A stretch of DNA of 64,000 nt from Thermosporothrix hazakensis (GCF_003253565.1 NZ_QKUF01000027.1:1-64000); one strand, 5' to 3'; shown: positions 45,499-55,199, counted from the first letter of the stretch. Made by a program: numbers and translations. The notes: generated by a model from the letters alone, not told the origin.

Positions 45499-46275
45499 CT
45501 ATTTGCCCTGGAAATTCGGTTTCCGTTTCTCGATAAAGGCTCGCATTCCCTCGCGCATGTCTTCGGTAGCGAAGAGCAGGAAGAAGTTTTTCCGCTCAAT
45601 CTCTAATCCCTCTTCGAGCGAGGTTTCAAAGGCCGCTGCTACCGCTTCTTTGGCCAGGCGAACCGCGATCGGTGCCTGCTCAGCAATCTTGTGGGCCAGC
45701 TCCAGCGCAGCCTGAAGATGCTCTCCCCGGGGAACGACCCGGTTGACCAATCCCAGTGCCGCCATTTCCTGCGCTGTTACCTGCGCGCCAGTCAGCACCA
45801 TTTCCATCGTGCGATACTTCCCGAGCGTGCGGGCAAGACGCTGTGTGCCTCCTGCGCCGGGGATGACGCCGATGGCGATTTCGGGCTGCCCAAACCGAGC
45901 GTTTTCGGAAGCGACAATCATGTCACAGAGCATTGCGAGCTCGCAGCCTCCGCCCAGGGCATACCCGCCGACGGCGGCAATGGTTGGCTTTTTGATTTGC
46001 TTGATGCGTTTCCAGCCCTCAAAGCTGCCAAGCATCATGTCTATAGGGGACTTATCGGACATCTCTTTGATGTCCGCTCCGGCGGCAAACGCTTTCTCGC
46101 CTGCCCCGGTGATGACGATACAGCGGATCGCATCGTCGCGATCAAATTCCTCTAACGCGTCTGCCAGTTCGTTGACAAGCTGGAAGTTGAGCGCATTGAG
46201 CTGATTTGGGCGGTTGAGCGTAAGGATGCCAACGCGCTCATCACGTTCGGTGAGGATATACTGATACTGTGCCAT
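45499..46275 (-). CDS. Enoyl-CoA hydratase
   Basis: Crotonase-fold hydratase (258 aa) adding water to trans-2-enoyl-CoA. The oxyanion-hole segment AFAAGADIKEMS and the catalytic pair of Glu in ALGGGCELAM and FGQPEIAIGVIPGAGGTQRL match classical short-chain hydratases. Probable operon with the thiolase downstream. A possible -10 (TATACT, 46337-46342 minus strand) lies upstream but its -35 is weak. Confidence 0.92.
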   Translation of the reverse strand: MAQYQYILTERDERVGILTLNRPNQLNALNFQLVNELADALEEFDRDDAIRCIVITGAGEKAFAAGADIKEMSDKSPIDMMLGSFEGWKRIKQIKKPTIAAVGGYALGGGCELAMLCDMIVASENARFGQPEIAIGVIPGAGGTQRLARTLGKYRTMEMVLTGAQVTAQEMAALGLVNRVVPRGEHLQAALELAHKIAEQAPIAVRLAKEAVAAAFETSLEEGLEIERKNFFLLFATEDMREGMRAFIEKRKPNFQGK

Positions 46276-46368
46276 AGTCTCCCTTTCACATAAAATAGCG
46301 TCCTGTACAAACAGAAAGAGATAGTATTCTCTCTGTAGTATACGACATGTGTGGCGGCGTGTGTTGCC

Positions 46369-47805
46369 TCACTGATTGACAACTCGGATATAACGTACCG
46401 TCACAGTCCCGATAAGGCAGTAGAGAATAGCCAGCGTAAAAAGCAGTTGAAAGCCGAGTGTGCTTTGTCCGATGCGGTAAAAGTGGTCGATCAAAGGGCC
46501 TCCAATGACTGGAGCGATAATCTGTGGAATTGCGAGCGCGATGTTCCAGACGCCCATATCCCGGGCAAAGGTCTCCCGTGATGGAAGGGTGTCGGCAACA
46601 AGGGCCCAGTCCACGCTTTGATAGGCCCCATAGCCAAGCCCGAAGATCAGCCCGGCAGAGATGACGATGGGGAGCGAACTGGAGACGATGAAGATGAGCC
46701 CAACCAGCGCCATTAACGTTCCCGAGATATAGATAATGCGTTTTCGCCCGAAACGGTCCGAGAGCCAGCCCGCGACAAAGGCGCTGATAAGGCTGGTAAT
46801 CGAAACGAGGATGATAAAGTTGCTCGTTTGCAGGGCAGGAGAATCAACGCGCACGACATCTTGCATGAAGTAGAGTAGATAGGTCTGGATCGTATACACA
46901 CTCAGCATCACAAAGAGCCGGGTGACAAGTACCCAGGCAAAACTGGGAGTGCGGCGCGGCGAGAACTCAAAGATGCGTAAGAGGCCAATAGCCGCGATGA
47001 TCTCAAGAATTACCTGTTGCGCTTCGCTGCTGATCTGGATGCCGACGGGTCGCAAAAGATTCCAGAGCGCAAGCAAACCCCAGACAAGTGCAAGGCTTAG
47101 CAGGGTGATACCAGTCGTTAGCAGGTGCGAGCGCGTGAGCCAGGGCTTGCGCTTCGGGGTCTGCACGGTAACGCTCTCGCCACGCTCACGGACGACCAGC
47201 ACCGTGACAAGCATTAGCACAAGCAGGACAACAATCACAATGCCATAGGCCAGCCAGAGACCGGTGAAATACGTTGGCTTGCCAGTATCGATAAGAAGCC
47301 CCGAAACAAGCGTCCCACCGATGGTCCCGGCAATCTGAAGCAGGCCCATTGTGCCGGACACCTGTCCTCGTTGTGCGGCTGGCACAATATCGGGGAGGAG
47401 AGCGTGAAAGGGAGCCTGAACCGCGTTACTGGTAAGTTGGACCAGGAGATAAGCAAGCATTAACTGAAGCAGATCAGGTGCAAGCGCCATCCAGAGCAGG
47501 GCCCCGGCATTCAGCAGAGTGCCAATCAGGATATAGGGCCGTCGCTTGCCCAGGCGCGCTAGCCGTCCCGTTGTTCGATCGCTTAGCAGCCCGAAAAACG
47601 GGTTCGCGAACAGTGCGACAAATGCGCCCGGGATCAGCACAAAGGCGAGCGCTGCACCCTTGCCGGGCTCACCAACCAGCTTGAGAACCTGGCTTGGTAG
47701 GATGATAAAGCCCAGGGCTGCCCAGTGGAAGCTCAGGCCGAACCAGAAAATACTGATGGCGAGAATCTGGGACCAGCGCAGGCGTGGGGAAAGCTCAGTA
47801 TCCAT
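46369..47805 (-). CDS. MFS transporter (GPH/sugar-like)
   Basis: 478 aa from ATG 47805 (ATG 47835 is an alternative; AAGGAG lies between the two). Twelve hydrophobic segments. The loop 2-3 signature FANPFFGLLSDRTTGRLARLG followed by KRRPYILIG and the second-half GWLSDRFGRKRI are typical of glycoside/sugar-cation symporter-like MFS proteins. It is a probable plasma-membrane importer or exporter; the substrate is unknown. It lies 93 nt upstream of the enoyl-CoA hydratase. Confidence 0.85.
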   Translation of the reverse strand: MDTELSPRLRWSQILAISIFWFGLSFHWAALGFIILPSQVLKLVGEPGKGAALAFVLIPGAFVALFANPFFGLLSDRTTGRLARLGKRRPYILIGTLLNAGALLWMALAPDLLQLMLAYLLVQLTSNAVQAPFHALLPDIVPAAQRGQVSGTMGLLQIAGTIGGTLVSGLLIDTGKPTYFTGLWLAYGIVIVVLLVLMLVTVLVVRERGESVTVQTPKRKPWLTRSHLLTTGITLLSLALVWGLLALWNLLRPVGIQISSEAQQVILEIIAAIGLLRIFEFSPRRTPSFAWVLVTRLFVMLSVYTIQTYLLYFMQDVVRVDSPALQTSNFIILVSITSLISAFVAGWLSDRFGRKRIIYISGTLMALVGLIFIVSSSLPIVISAGLIFGLGYGAYQSVDWALVADTLPSRETFARDMGVWNIALAIPQIIAPVIGGPLIDHFYRIGQSTLGFQLLFTLAILYCLIGTVTVRYIRVVNQ

Positions 47806-48025
47806 TGGGTGGTGTTTTCGCTCCTTCCAGACCATGTGAGAATGCTCGTATTCAACGAGTATACGGTCTAAGCTATGCCGGTAGGCAGGGGCATTTGTCC
47901 CATATGCGCTTGATCGATGAAGTAATTTGCTGCATAATAAGGGGGTGAAGTCCTCCTTTGCTTGAGACCAAAAAGAGAGCGCTCCTTGCTACGAATGACG
48001 ATAGTACCTTTTCCTTTCGATTTTG

Positions 48026-48054
48026 TTGACACCAACAACCCCCTTTGTTAGAAT
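48026..48054 (+). promoter_or_regulatory. Promoter P1 of nrdAB
   Basis: TTGACA (48026-48031), 17-bp spacer, TAGAAT (48049-48054). Predicted start at about 48061 gives a leader of about 490 nt. A second candidate, GTGAAA-N18-TATACT (48390-48419), could drive a shorter transcript, and TTGACT at 48128 may mark a third, weaker one. Confidence 0.75.
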
Positions 48055-48060
48055 GGCATA

Positions 48061-48108
48061 CCCCTATATATTGTTGAAAACACCCTACTGTAACACAACA
48101 TGTTGGGA
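48061..48108 (+). promoter_or_regulatory. Pair of NrdR-like boxes
   Basis: Box 1 at 48061-48076 (CCCCTATATATTGTTG) and box 2 at 48093-48108 (ACACAACATGTTGGGA) each match 12 of 16 positions of the recalled NrdR consensus ACACwATATATwGTGT. Their starts are 32 bp apart, close to three helical turns and the spacing typical of NrdR site pairs. They begin at the predicted transcription start of P1. No nrdR gene is in the window. Confidence 0.7.
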
Positions 48109-48494
48109 AATTCCCCCCTTTTTGCTCTTGACTGGGTGAAGGCTTTATGTTACTGTAATACCACGTAAGCAGTCGCAGAGCTGCAAGAAAATGTGCGCTA
48201 TTGCGCTTGCTCTAACTGAAGAGTGAGCGGCTTCGGCGCGAATGGAATCAACAAGTGTTTACCACCTGGCAGCATTTGCTGTCATCTGACTTGTCTTTCT
48301 CAAAATAAAAACGTTCTGAAAATCCTGCCTTTTTGAACGAAGTTCTAACTCCTTTTGACGAGGGGTGTTTTTATGCCCAAAAACAGGGTGTGAAAAGGCG
48401 CAAAATACAATTTTATACTTCTTTGAGGCGATAACGGGGCGCGTACAGCCTGTGGTTTTCGGGCTGTAATAGGTAGCGTGTTCCCTGCTGTCTG

Positions 48495-48523
48495 GCCTGA
48501 TCCACGAAGGGACAGGCTTTTTT
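48495..48523 (+). terminator. Intrinsic terminator/attenuator in the nrdA leader
   Basis: GCCTG (48495-48499) pairs with CAGGC (48513-48517), with an inner CC/GG, followed by six T. It ends 29 nt before the nrdA ATG and has no gene upstream to terminate. An upstream hairpin ACAGCC/GGCTGT (48445-48450/48462-48467) could take part in an antiterminator. The rest of the 747-nt gap (47806-48552) is AT-rich with no coding sign. Confidence 0.6.
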
Positions 48524-48552
48524 GATTGTAATTTTACGAGAGGTAACAGGCG

Positions 48553-51072
48553 ATGTCTCAAGTAATAAGTTCAAGTAACGCAAACTCTGCCACTCAGTCG
48601 ACACAGCACGATGTGCCCGCTTCCTCCAGAGGATATAGCCCGGAGGCGCTGCGCCGTATTCTGGATGAGGTGTGTCATGGCTTCGGACCAGAAATAAGCG
48701 TGGATGAGCTGTTCCAGGCAGTTCATGCATCGGTTTATGCCGGTATTTCTGATGCGGAGTTGTGGCAGGCGATGATTATGGCGGCCCGCACAAAGGTTGA
48801 GTTCGAGCCCGCCTATACCTATGTTGCAGCCCGTATTTTGCTGGTTTCGCTCTATAACGAGGCGTTGCAGACGACCAACGAGAATCGTGTGCGTCTGGCT
48901 GATGCCGCCGAGTTCTACAAGACCTATCTCAAGGAATACGTCGAGTTTGGAACCAGCAACGGCTATCTGGACCCGCGCTTCAAAGAGTTTGATCTGGAGA
49001 AACTGGCAAACGCGATCCATCCAGAACGCGACCTGTTCTTTGCCTATCCCGGCCTGCAGATTCTGTATGATCGCTATTTCTTGCAGCATAAGGGACGCCG
49101 CTTTGAGTTGCCTCAGTTGCTGTGGTTGCGTGTGGCGATGGGGGTAGCGCTGAGTGAGAACGAGCGTGAGACACGCGCCATCGAGTTCTATGAGCTGATC
49201 TCGCAGTTCTACTTTACGCCCGCAACGCCGACGCTCTTTAATGCCGGTACTGCGCACCCGCAGCTTTCGTCCTGCTATCTCACGACCGTTGATGACGATC
49301 TGTTTCATATCTTTAAGTGCATCCAGGATAACGCCCTGCTTTCCAAGTGGGCGGGAGGCCTGGGAAATGACTGGACACGCGTTCGTGCTCTCGGTGCTCA
49401 TATCAAGGGAACCAACGGCATCAGTCAGGGTATTATCCCGTTCTTGAAGGTTGTTAACGATACCGCGGTTGCTGTCAATCAGGGAGGCAAGCGCAAGGGT
49501 GCCGTCTGTGCCTATCTGGAAAACTGGCACCTTGACGTTGAAGAGTTCCTTGACCTGCGCAAGAACACCGGTGACGATCGCCGCCGCACACATGATATGC
49601 ATACCGCGCTCTGGATCTCTGACCTCTTTATGCAGCGTGTGGAGCGCAATGAGCAGTGGACTCTGTTCAGCCCTGATGATGTCGCCGATCTGCATGATCT
49701 CTATGGTGCGGCCTTCGCCCGGCGCTATGAAGAGTACGAGCGCATGGTTGAGGAGGGCAAGCTGACGCACTATCGCCGCGTTTCCGCTGTCGAGCTCTGG
49801 CGTAAGATGCTGACGCGCCTGTTTGAGACTGGCCATCCCTGGATCACCTTTAAAGATCCGTCGAATGTGCGTTCGCCGCAGGATCATGCGGGCGTTGTGC
49901 ATAGCAGCAACCTTTGCACCGAGATTCTGCTGAACACCTCAAACGATGAGACCGCTGTTTGTAATCTCGGTTCGATCAACCTTGCCGCCCATATCAATGA
50001 TGGCAAGCTGGATCATGAGCGCCTGCAAAAGACCGTCCGTACGGCGGTGCGCATGCTGGATAACGTGATTGACATTAACTACTATCCGACTCAGGAGGCC
50101 CGGAACGCGAACCTGCGTCATCGTCCGGTCGGCCTGGGCTTGATGGCTTTCCAGGATGCGCTGTATAAGCTTGGCATCAGCTACGCCAGCGAGGCCGCCG
50201 TTGAGTTCGCTGATCGCAGTATGGAAGCGATCTCGTACTATGCCATCCTCGCCTCAACGGAGCTGGCTGCTGAGCGTGGCGCTTACGAGAGCTACAAGGG
50301 CTCCAAGTGGGATCGTGGAATGCTGCCGATTGATAGCATTGCCTTGCTTGAGCAGGAGCGTGGTGAGCCGATCGAGATGGATCGCAGTGTAACAATGGAT
50401 TGGGATAAGGTGCGGGCCGCTGTGAAAGAGCATGGCATGCGCAACAGCAATGTGATGGCGATCGCACCAACAGCAACGATTTCTTCCATTGTCGGCGTCA
50501 GCCAGTCGATCGAGCCGAGCTACAAGAATCTGTACGTCAAGAGCAATCTTTCCGGCGAATTCACTACGGTGAACTCGTACCTGATCGAAGACCTGAAAAA
50601 GCTTGAGATCTGGGATAAGAACACACTTGAGGCCCTGAAGTACTTTGATGGCTCCCTCAAGGAGATGACGTTCCTGCCCGAGGATGTGCGCATGCGCTAT
50701 CAGACTGCGTTCGAGATTGAGCCGAAATGGCTGATTGAATGCGCAAGCCGCCGTCAGAAGTGGATTGATATGGGACAGTCGCTCAACCTGTACCTGTTTA
50801 ACCCGAGCGGCAAGAAGCTCAGCGAGATGTACTTGCTGGCATGGCACAAAGGCCTGAAGACGACGTACTATCTGCGTACGCTGGCCGCGACTCAGGTCGA
50901 AAAGTCAACGATCGATATCAATAAGTTTGGCATTCAGCCGCGCTGGATGAAGAACGCCAGCCCATCCAGCTCGATTCAGGTCGAGCGTGAGAAGCCGCAG
51001 TTCCAGCAACTCCCTGAGACCATGTCGATGAATGTGTGCTCGCTGGATGGCGACTGCGAGGCCTGCCAGTAA
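48553..51072 (+). CDS. nrdA: Ribonucleoside-diphosphate reductase, alpha subunit (class I)
   Basis: 839 aa; reduces ribonucleotides with a thiyl radical. Active-site residues: Cys241 (QLSSCYLT), Asn453/Cys455/Glu457 ([10 protein letters not shown]), Cys470 ([10 protein letters not shown]), radical-transfer Tyr772-Tyr773 ([12 protein letters not shown]) and the C-terminal redox pair Cys835/Cys838 (DCEACQ). Residues about 28-105 align with the second half of an ATP cone ([25 protein letters not shown]), but the first strands with VxKRDGxxE are replaced by a Ser/Gln-rich start, so dATP feedback may be altered. GAGAGGTAACAG precedes the ATG. It partners with nrdB 90 nt downstream. Confidence 0.95.
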   Translation: MSQVISSSNANSATQSTQHDVPASSRGYSPEALRRILDEVCHGFGPEISVDELFQAVHASVYAGISDAELWQAMIMAARTKVEFEPAYTYVAARILLVSLYNEALQTTNENRVRLADAAEFYKTYLKEYVEFGTSNGYLDPRFKEFDLEKLANAIHPERDLFFAYPGLQILYDRYFLQHKGRRFELPQLLWLRVAMGVALSENERETRAIEFYELISQFYFTPATPTLFNAGTAHPQLSSCYLTTVDDDLFHIFKCIQDNALLSKWAGGLGNDWTRVRALGAHIKGTNGISQGIIPFLKVVNDTAVAVNQGGKRKGAVCAYLENWHLDVEEFLDLRKNTGDDRRRTHDMHTALWISDLFMQRVERNEQWTLFSPDDVADLHDLYGAAFARRYEEYERMVEEGKLTHYRRVSAVELWRKMLTRLFETGHPWITFKDPSNVRSPQDHAGVVHSSNLCTEILLNTSNDETAVCNLGSINLAAHINDGKLDHERLQKTVRTAVRMLDNVIDINYYPTQEARNANLRHRPVGLGLMAFQDALYKLGISYASEAAVEFADRSMEAISYYAILASTELAAERGAYESYKGSKWDRGMLPIDSIALLEQERGEPIEMDRSVTMDWDKVRAAVKEHGMRNSNVMAIAPTATISSIVGVSQSIEPSYKNLYVKSNLSGEFTTVNSYLIEDLKKLEIWDKNTLEALKYFDGSLKEMTFLPEDVRMRYQTAFEIEPKWLIECASRRQKWIDMGQSLNLYLFNPSGKKLSEMYLLAWHKGLKTTYYLRTLAATQVEKSTIDINKFGIQPRWMKNASPSSSIQVEREKPQFQQLPETMSMNVCSLDGDCEACQ

Positions 51073-51161
51073 GAGATTGTGCGGGAGTGGGGAAATACTC
51101 TCCCCACTCTTCTTCCTGAATGCTAGTACCGAAAAACTGTGTAAGGAGCCACCTTGTAACG

Positions 51162-52220
51162 ATGAGTCTTTCTTTTGATGATACCCCGGCTCAGTTGCAG
51201 CGAGCCAGTGAAGAGAGAGCGCAGAAAAAGCGCCTGATTAATGGCTGGCATGTCGATGTAAACCAGTTGATGCCGTTGAAATATCACTGGGCCTGGGAAC
51301 ATTACCTCAATGGTTGTGCTAACCACTGGATGCCGACTGAAGTTCCCATGACAAAAGATATTGAGATCTGGAAGTCGGACCGTCTGACGCCAGATGAGCG
51401 CCTTGTGATTATGCGCAATCTGGGCTTCTTTGCGACGGCTGAGAGCCTGGTGGGCAATAACCTTGTGCTGGCTATTTTTAAACATATCACGAACGCGGAA
51501 TGCCGCCAATATCTCTTGCGTCAGGCTTTTGAGGAAGCGATTCACACTCATACGTTCCTCTATATCGTTGAGAGCCTCGGGCTCAACGAGCGGGAAGTGT
51601 TCAACATGTATCATGATATTCCCGCAATCAAGCGCAAAGATGAGTTTGAGATGCAACTGACTGCCGATGTGCTTGATCCCGATTTCTCAACCGAGACCTT
51701 CGAGGGCATGCAGAAATTCCTTGAAAACCTGATCGGCTACTATGTCATTATGGAAGGTATTTTCTTCTATAGTGGCTTTGTGATGATGCTCTCGTTCCAC
51801 CGCCGGAACCTGATGACCGGTGTTGGAGAGCAGTTCCAGTATATCCTGCGTGACGAGACCATTCATCTGAACTTCGGTATCGACCTGATTAATGGCATCA
51901 AGGCTGAGAATCCAGAGTTATGGACTCCGGAGTTTCAGGCGCATGTGGTCGATCTGATCAAGCATGCGGTGGAACTGGAAATCGCTTATGCGCAGGACTG
52001 CTTGCCGAATGGAATTCTGGGTCTGAATGCTGATCTCTTCCGCGACTATGTCCAGCATATCGCTGATCGGCGTTTGGAGCGCATTGGCTTGCAGCCGATC
52101 TACCATTCGCCACATCCGTTCCCCTGGATGAGCGAGACCATCGATCTGAGCAAAGAAAAGAACTTCTTTGAGACTCGCGTCACCGAGTATCAGGCGGCCT
52201 CCACGCTTGAATGGGAGTAA
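51162..52220 (+). CDS. nrdB: Ribonucleoside-diphosphate reductase, beta subunit (class Ic-type)
   Basis: 352 aa from ATG 51162 (an ATG at 51120 is possible but the family start fits better). Metal ligands: Glu94 ([12 protein letters not shown]), Glu125 and His128 ([10 protein letters not shown]), Glu198 ([11 protein letters not shown]), Glu232 and His235 ([10 protein letters not shown]). The position equal to the radical tyrosine Tyr122 of E. coli (Tyr follows H by four) is Phe132. Phe at this site plus Glu as first ligand define class Ic enzymes such as Chlamydia trachomatis NrdB, which use a Mn(IV)/Fe(III) cofactor in place of a tyrosyl radical. Strong similarity to that protein extends to the C-terminus. 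Confidence 0.94.
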   Translation: MSLSFDDTPAQLQRASEERAQKKRLINGWHVDVNQLMPLKYHWAWEHYLNGCANHWMPTEVPMTKDIEIWKSDRLTPDERLVIMRNLGFFATAESLVGNNLVLAIFKHITNAECRQYLLRQAFEEAIHTHTFLYIVESLGLNEREVFNMYHDIPAIKRKDEFEMQLTADVLDPDFSTETFEGMQKFLENLIGYYVIMEGIFFYSGFVMMLSFHRRNLMTGVGEQFQYILRDETIHLNFGIDLINGIKAENPELWTPEFQAHVVDLIKHAVELEIAYAQDCLPNGILGLNADLFRDYVQHIADRRLERIGLQPIYHSPHPFPWMSETIDLSKEKNFFETRVTEYQAASTLEWE

Positions 52221-52276
52221 GATGAGCACCTCACCCGTGCAGACAAACTGAGGTCTCCTCTCTCTCGTTGTCATCT

Positions 52277-52317
52277 GCCCCGGAACATGGACACGTTCCG
52301 GGGCCTTTTTCTTTTTT
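52277..52317 (+). terminator. Terminator of nrdAB
   Basis: 10-bp stem (52277-52286 / 52295-52304, GCCCCGGAAC/GTTCCGGGGC) then CTTTTTCTTTTTT. Confidence 0.95.
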
Positions 52318-52412
52318 GCTCTGGAACATGTACCGTAAGCAAAAGCTATGAGAACGTGGCATAATATCATCTATATTGTGTATTATAGCTGTGCAGTGGA
52401 GAACATGCCAGA

Positions 52413-53327
52413 ATGAGCAAATTGATGACGATGCGTGATGCAGTGGCGCATTACGTCCCTGATGGTGCCTCGATTGCGGCAGGAGTGGCGTTGGAGCCAC
52501 TGATTCCCTTTGCCTTTGGTCATGAGCTGATCCGCCAGCAAAAGCGTGAGCTGACGCTGATTGGTCCGATTTCTGATATGCTCTTTGACCAGTTAATAGG
52601 AGCGGGCTGTGTCAGCCGGATTCAGGCGGCATGGGTTGGTAATGTGAGCGAGGGCCTGGGTCATTGCTACCGACGTGCTATTGAGAAGGGCGTACCGCGT
52701 TCGCTGATGGTACAGGAGTTCAGCAATCATACAATCGGGCTGGCTCTACTGGCTGCCTCACTCGGCGCGCCATTTATTCCCACTCGATCGCTGTTGGGAA
52801 GTGATATCCCCCGCCAGAACCCGCATTTTCTGCTCTCTTCTTCTCCTCTAGATGGTTCCCCGGTGCTGCTTGTGCCGGCGCTTCGTCCTGATGTCGCCCT
52901 TATTTCTGTCCAGCGCAGCGATGAGCAGGGCAACGCGCATCTTTGGGGAAATCTCGGTATCAGTCAGGAAGCGATGCTCGCTGCGCAAACTGTGATCCTG
53001 GTAGCGGAAGAGATCGTTGCGCGTGAGGTGATTGCCAGTGACCCGAATCGTGTGATCGGGCCATCCTATAAGGTCAGAGCGGTCGTTCATGAGCCCTGGG
53101 GAGCGCACCCTTCTGCCGTTCAGGGCTATTACAACCGGGATCACGCCATGTTTGCTGACTACCATCAACGAACGCGCACGCAGGAAGGATATCGGGCGTG
53201 GCTTGAGGAATGGGTTCTAAGCGTGCCGGATCGAGCGGCATATGTCCAAAAACTTGGACAGGAGCGCCTTGCAAGCCTCCGGGTTCGTGAACACCGGTAT
53301 GCTGCTCAGGTTGATTATGGCTATTGA
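52413..53327 (+). CDS. CoA-transferase family protein, subunit A (IpdA-like)
   Basis: 304 aa. Class I CoA-transferase fold (GctA/IpdA type): DGASIAAGVALEPLIPFAFGHEL, LTLIGPISDMLFDQLIGAG, QEFSNHTIGLALLAASLG with Glu102, then DVALISVQRSDEQGNAHLWG. IpdAB hydrolyses a steroid-ring CoA intermediate in actinobacteria; glutaconate CoA-transferase is a close relative, so the reaction is uncertain. Subunit B follows 13 nt downstream. The gene starts 95 nt after the nrdAB terminator; no clear promoter was found. Confidence 0.82.
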   Translation: MSKLMTMRDAVAHYVPDGASIAAGVALEPLIPFAFGHELIRQQKRELTLIGPISDMLFDQLIGAGCVSRIQAAWVGNVSEGLGHCYRRAIEKGVPRSLMVQEFSNHTIGLALLAASLGAPFIPTRSLLGSDIPRQNPHFLLSSSPLDGSPVLLVPALRPDVALISVQRSDEQGNAHLWGNLGISQEAMLAAQTVILVAEEIVAREVIASDPNRVIGPSYKVRAVVHEPWGAHPSAVQGYYNRDHAMFADYHQRTRTQEGYRAWLEEWVLSVPDRAAYVQKLGQERLASLRVREHRYAAQVDYGY

Positions 53328-53340
53328 GGAGGGAGTCATC

Positions 53341-54132
53341 ATGCCTGCTACTCACTATTCGCCGCGTGAACTAATGGTGGTTTGTGCTGCCCGCGAGATT
53401 CGCGACGGTGAAAATGTCTTTGTTGGGATGCGTCTGCCATTGCTGGCCTTCGCGCTGGCAAAACGAACGCATGCGCCCAATTGTATCGGGCTCTTTGAGG
53501 CTGGCATTGTGCGCGACACGCCTTCCTCCGAGCTTCTGTATACGATGGGTGACGCACCTAATATCACTGATGCCCTGTGGACGACCGGCACGGTAACGCT
53601 TCTGGGCTTGATGGCCGCCGGTGATGTGCAACTGGGCTTTATTGGCGGGGCCGAGATTGATCGCTATGGCAATCTCAATACCTCAGTTATCGGGAACTGG
53701 CGTGACAGACCCCGGGTTCGATTGCCGGGCAGTGGGGGCGGCGCTGATATCGCTTCGCTGGCGCAACGGCTGGCGATTATCATGCCCCATGAGCGCCATC
53801 GCTTTCGCGAGCGGGTTGATTTTGTAACCAGCCCGGGCTATGGCTATCCTGATGAGCATGGCCCGGCAGGCGTCTCCTGGCGAAAGCGAGTCGGGTTGCC
53901 GCGTGGCGGCCCGGTCGCCCTGATTACCACAATGGCGGTGTTTATCTTTGATCCCGAGACTGGAGAGGCGCTGTTACAATCCTATCATCCGGGAACGAGC
54001 ATCGAGCAGATACAGGAACAGACGGACTGGCCGTTGCGCCTTGCTCCTTCTTGCCGTGAAACCAAGCCACCAACGGAAGAGGAACTACGTCTGATTCGTG
54101 AATGTGATCCTCACGGCGTCTGGACTGCCTGA
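53341..54132 (+). CDS. CoA-transferase family protein, subunit B (IpdB-like)
   Basis: 263 aa from ATG 53341, just after GAGGAGGG; the longer in-frame start at 53242 inside subunit A is rejected. Features: LMVVCAAREIRDGENVFVGM, IGLFEAGIVRDTP, FIGGAEIDRYGNLNTSVIG, LPGSGGGADIASLAQ. Forms a heterodimer with subunit A. No steroid- or aromatic-degradation genes flank the pair; thiolase and hydratase lie 7-8 kb away on the other strand. Confidence 0.82.
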   Translation: MPATHYSPRELMVVCAAREIRDGENVFVGMRLPLLAFALAKRTHAPNCIGLFEAGIVRDTPSSELLYTMGDAPNITDALWTTGTVTLLGLMAAGDVQLGFIGGAEIDRYGNLNTSVIGNWRDRPRVRLPGSGGGADIASLAQRLAIIMPHERHRFRERVDFVTSPGYGYPDEHGPAGVSWRKRVGLPRGGPVALITTMAVFIFDPETGEALLQSYHPGTSIEQIQEQTDWPLRLAPSCRETKPPTEEELRLIRECDPHGVWTA

Positions 54133-54134
54133 GG

Positions 54135-55199
54135 CTACGACAACGCCCCATAGTAGGTTTTCTGAAGCTTCCGAGCAAAGTTTCTGTCAGGATGGTATCC
54201 GCCGCATTGCCCGCGCTCCTCAAGCAGGAGCTTGCCCACCAGTTGCAGGCGCAGGGGCGGCCATGTGTTGTTGCTATCCGCGCCATAGCGCCAGAGATAG
54301 CGCTGCTCATATGGCGTGAAACCGGCCTGGATGCTTTTGTCATGGATGAATTGCTCCGCTTCTGGTCGCTGAAATGGTTCAAGCGTAATCTGCTCAAAGA
54401 TATTGAAAAAGCTGCTGGTATCTTCCTCGCGTTTCAAATAGGTTGAGAGCGGCAGGCAGCTGGCAAGCACCAATACCAGCCCATAGGTTCTGGTGAGCGA
54501 GCGAAGGTTGCGAAAGAATGTGGCCGTAAAGTGACGCTGTTTACAGAGGGACTCAAACTCATCGATGCAGAGAACGGGAACGCGGTTAGTCGCTCGAAAG
54601 AGTTTGAGTCCCTGTTCAAGTGTAAGCAGGCCTCTTTCGCGTATCTGAGCGGAGAGTCCGAGCGCCTCAGTGGCTTCACGCGCGAAGCCGGTAATGGTGC
54701 GACAGCTTGGCGTTGCAGCGTCGAGATAGCCGATACAGAATCTGACTCCCAGTTCTAGAGGTGCACTGAGGCGTAAATAATCGATCAGCCAGGTTTTGCC
54801 GATACGACCCGGGCCGACAATGATAGTCGAGGCCTGACGGGAGACACGATGGATGAGGGTCTCTCGTGCCCGATGTCGTCCGTAGAACTCATGGATATCG
54901 GTCAAGGGCTCATTGAAGAGAAACGGCGAGGCGTGCCGTTTTCGTTTGGGGGGATGTGCTATGGTGAGCGAGATCGATGGAGCAAGTTGAAGGAGTCCCA
55001 GGTCCTGTGGGCTTCTCCCGTACAACGAGCAGAGTTTCTGCCGAAAATGCCGGTTCGGAACGGTAATTCCGCTCTCCCATCGACTGATGGTAACTCCTGT
55101 GGTGCCGAGCCGCTCGGCCAGTTCTTCCTGTGTCCAGCCCAGAGATTCGCGGGCGCTGCGGAGTAGCTGATTAGGTATAGCCTCTTCTGGTTTTTTCAC
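54135..55199 (-). CDS. XRE-family HTH fused to a P-loop ATPase
   Basis: 354 aa from GTG 55199 (GAAGGGG five nt upstream; the longer frame to 55301 is rejected). An N-terminal Cro/CI helix-turn-helix (residues 10-65: LGWTQEELAERLG, TISRWESG) is followed by a STAND/AAA-like domain with Walker A GPGRIGKT (129-136) and Walker B VPVLCIDEFE (207-216), then a helical C-terminus. A cytosolic sensor-regulator is likely, but the ligand and targets are unknown. It ends 3 nt after the convergent CoA-transferase subunit B. Confidence 0.82.
   Translation of the reverse strand: MKKPEEAIPNQLLRSARESLGWTQEELAERLGTTGVTISRWESGITVPNRHFRQKLCSLYGRSPQDLGLLQLAPSISLTIAHPPKRKRHASPFLFNEPLTDIHEFYGRHRARETLIHRVSRQASTIIVGPGRIGKTWLIDYLRLSAPLELGVRFCIGYLDAATPSCRTITGFAREATEALGLSAQIRERGLLTLEQGLKLFRATNRVPVLCIDEFESLCKQRHFTATFFRNLRSLTRTYGLVLVLASCLPLSTYLKREEDTSSFFNIFEQITLEPFQRPEAEQFIHDKSIQAGFTPYEQRYLWRYGADSNNTWPPLRLQLVGKLLLEERGQCGGYHPDRNFARKLQKTYYGALS

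Noticed and set aside
44276-47805. MFS-hydratase-thiolase as a complete beta-oxidation operon
   Set aside because: No acyl-CoA dehydrogenase or 3-hydroxyacyl-CoA dehydrogenase is present, so only a partial pathway can be claimed.
48571-49902. 443-aa minus-strand ORF opposite nrdA
   Set aside because: nrdA is certain on the plus strand with all catalytic residues; the antisense frame is open only by codon bias.
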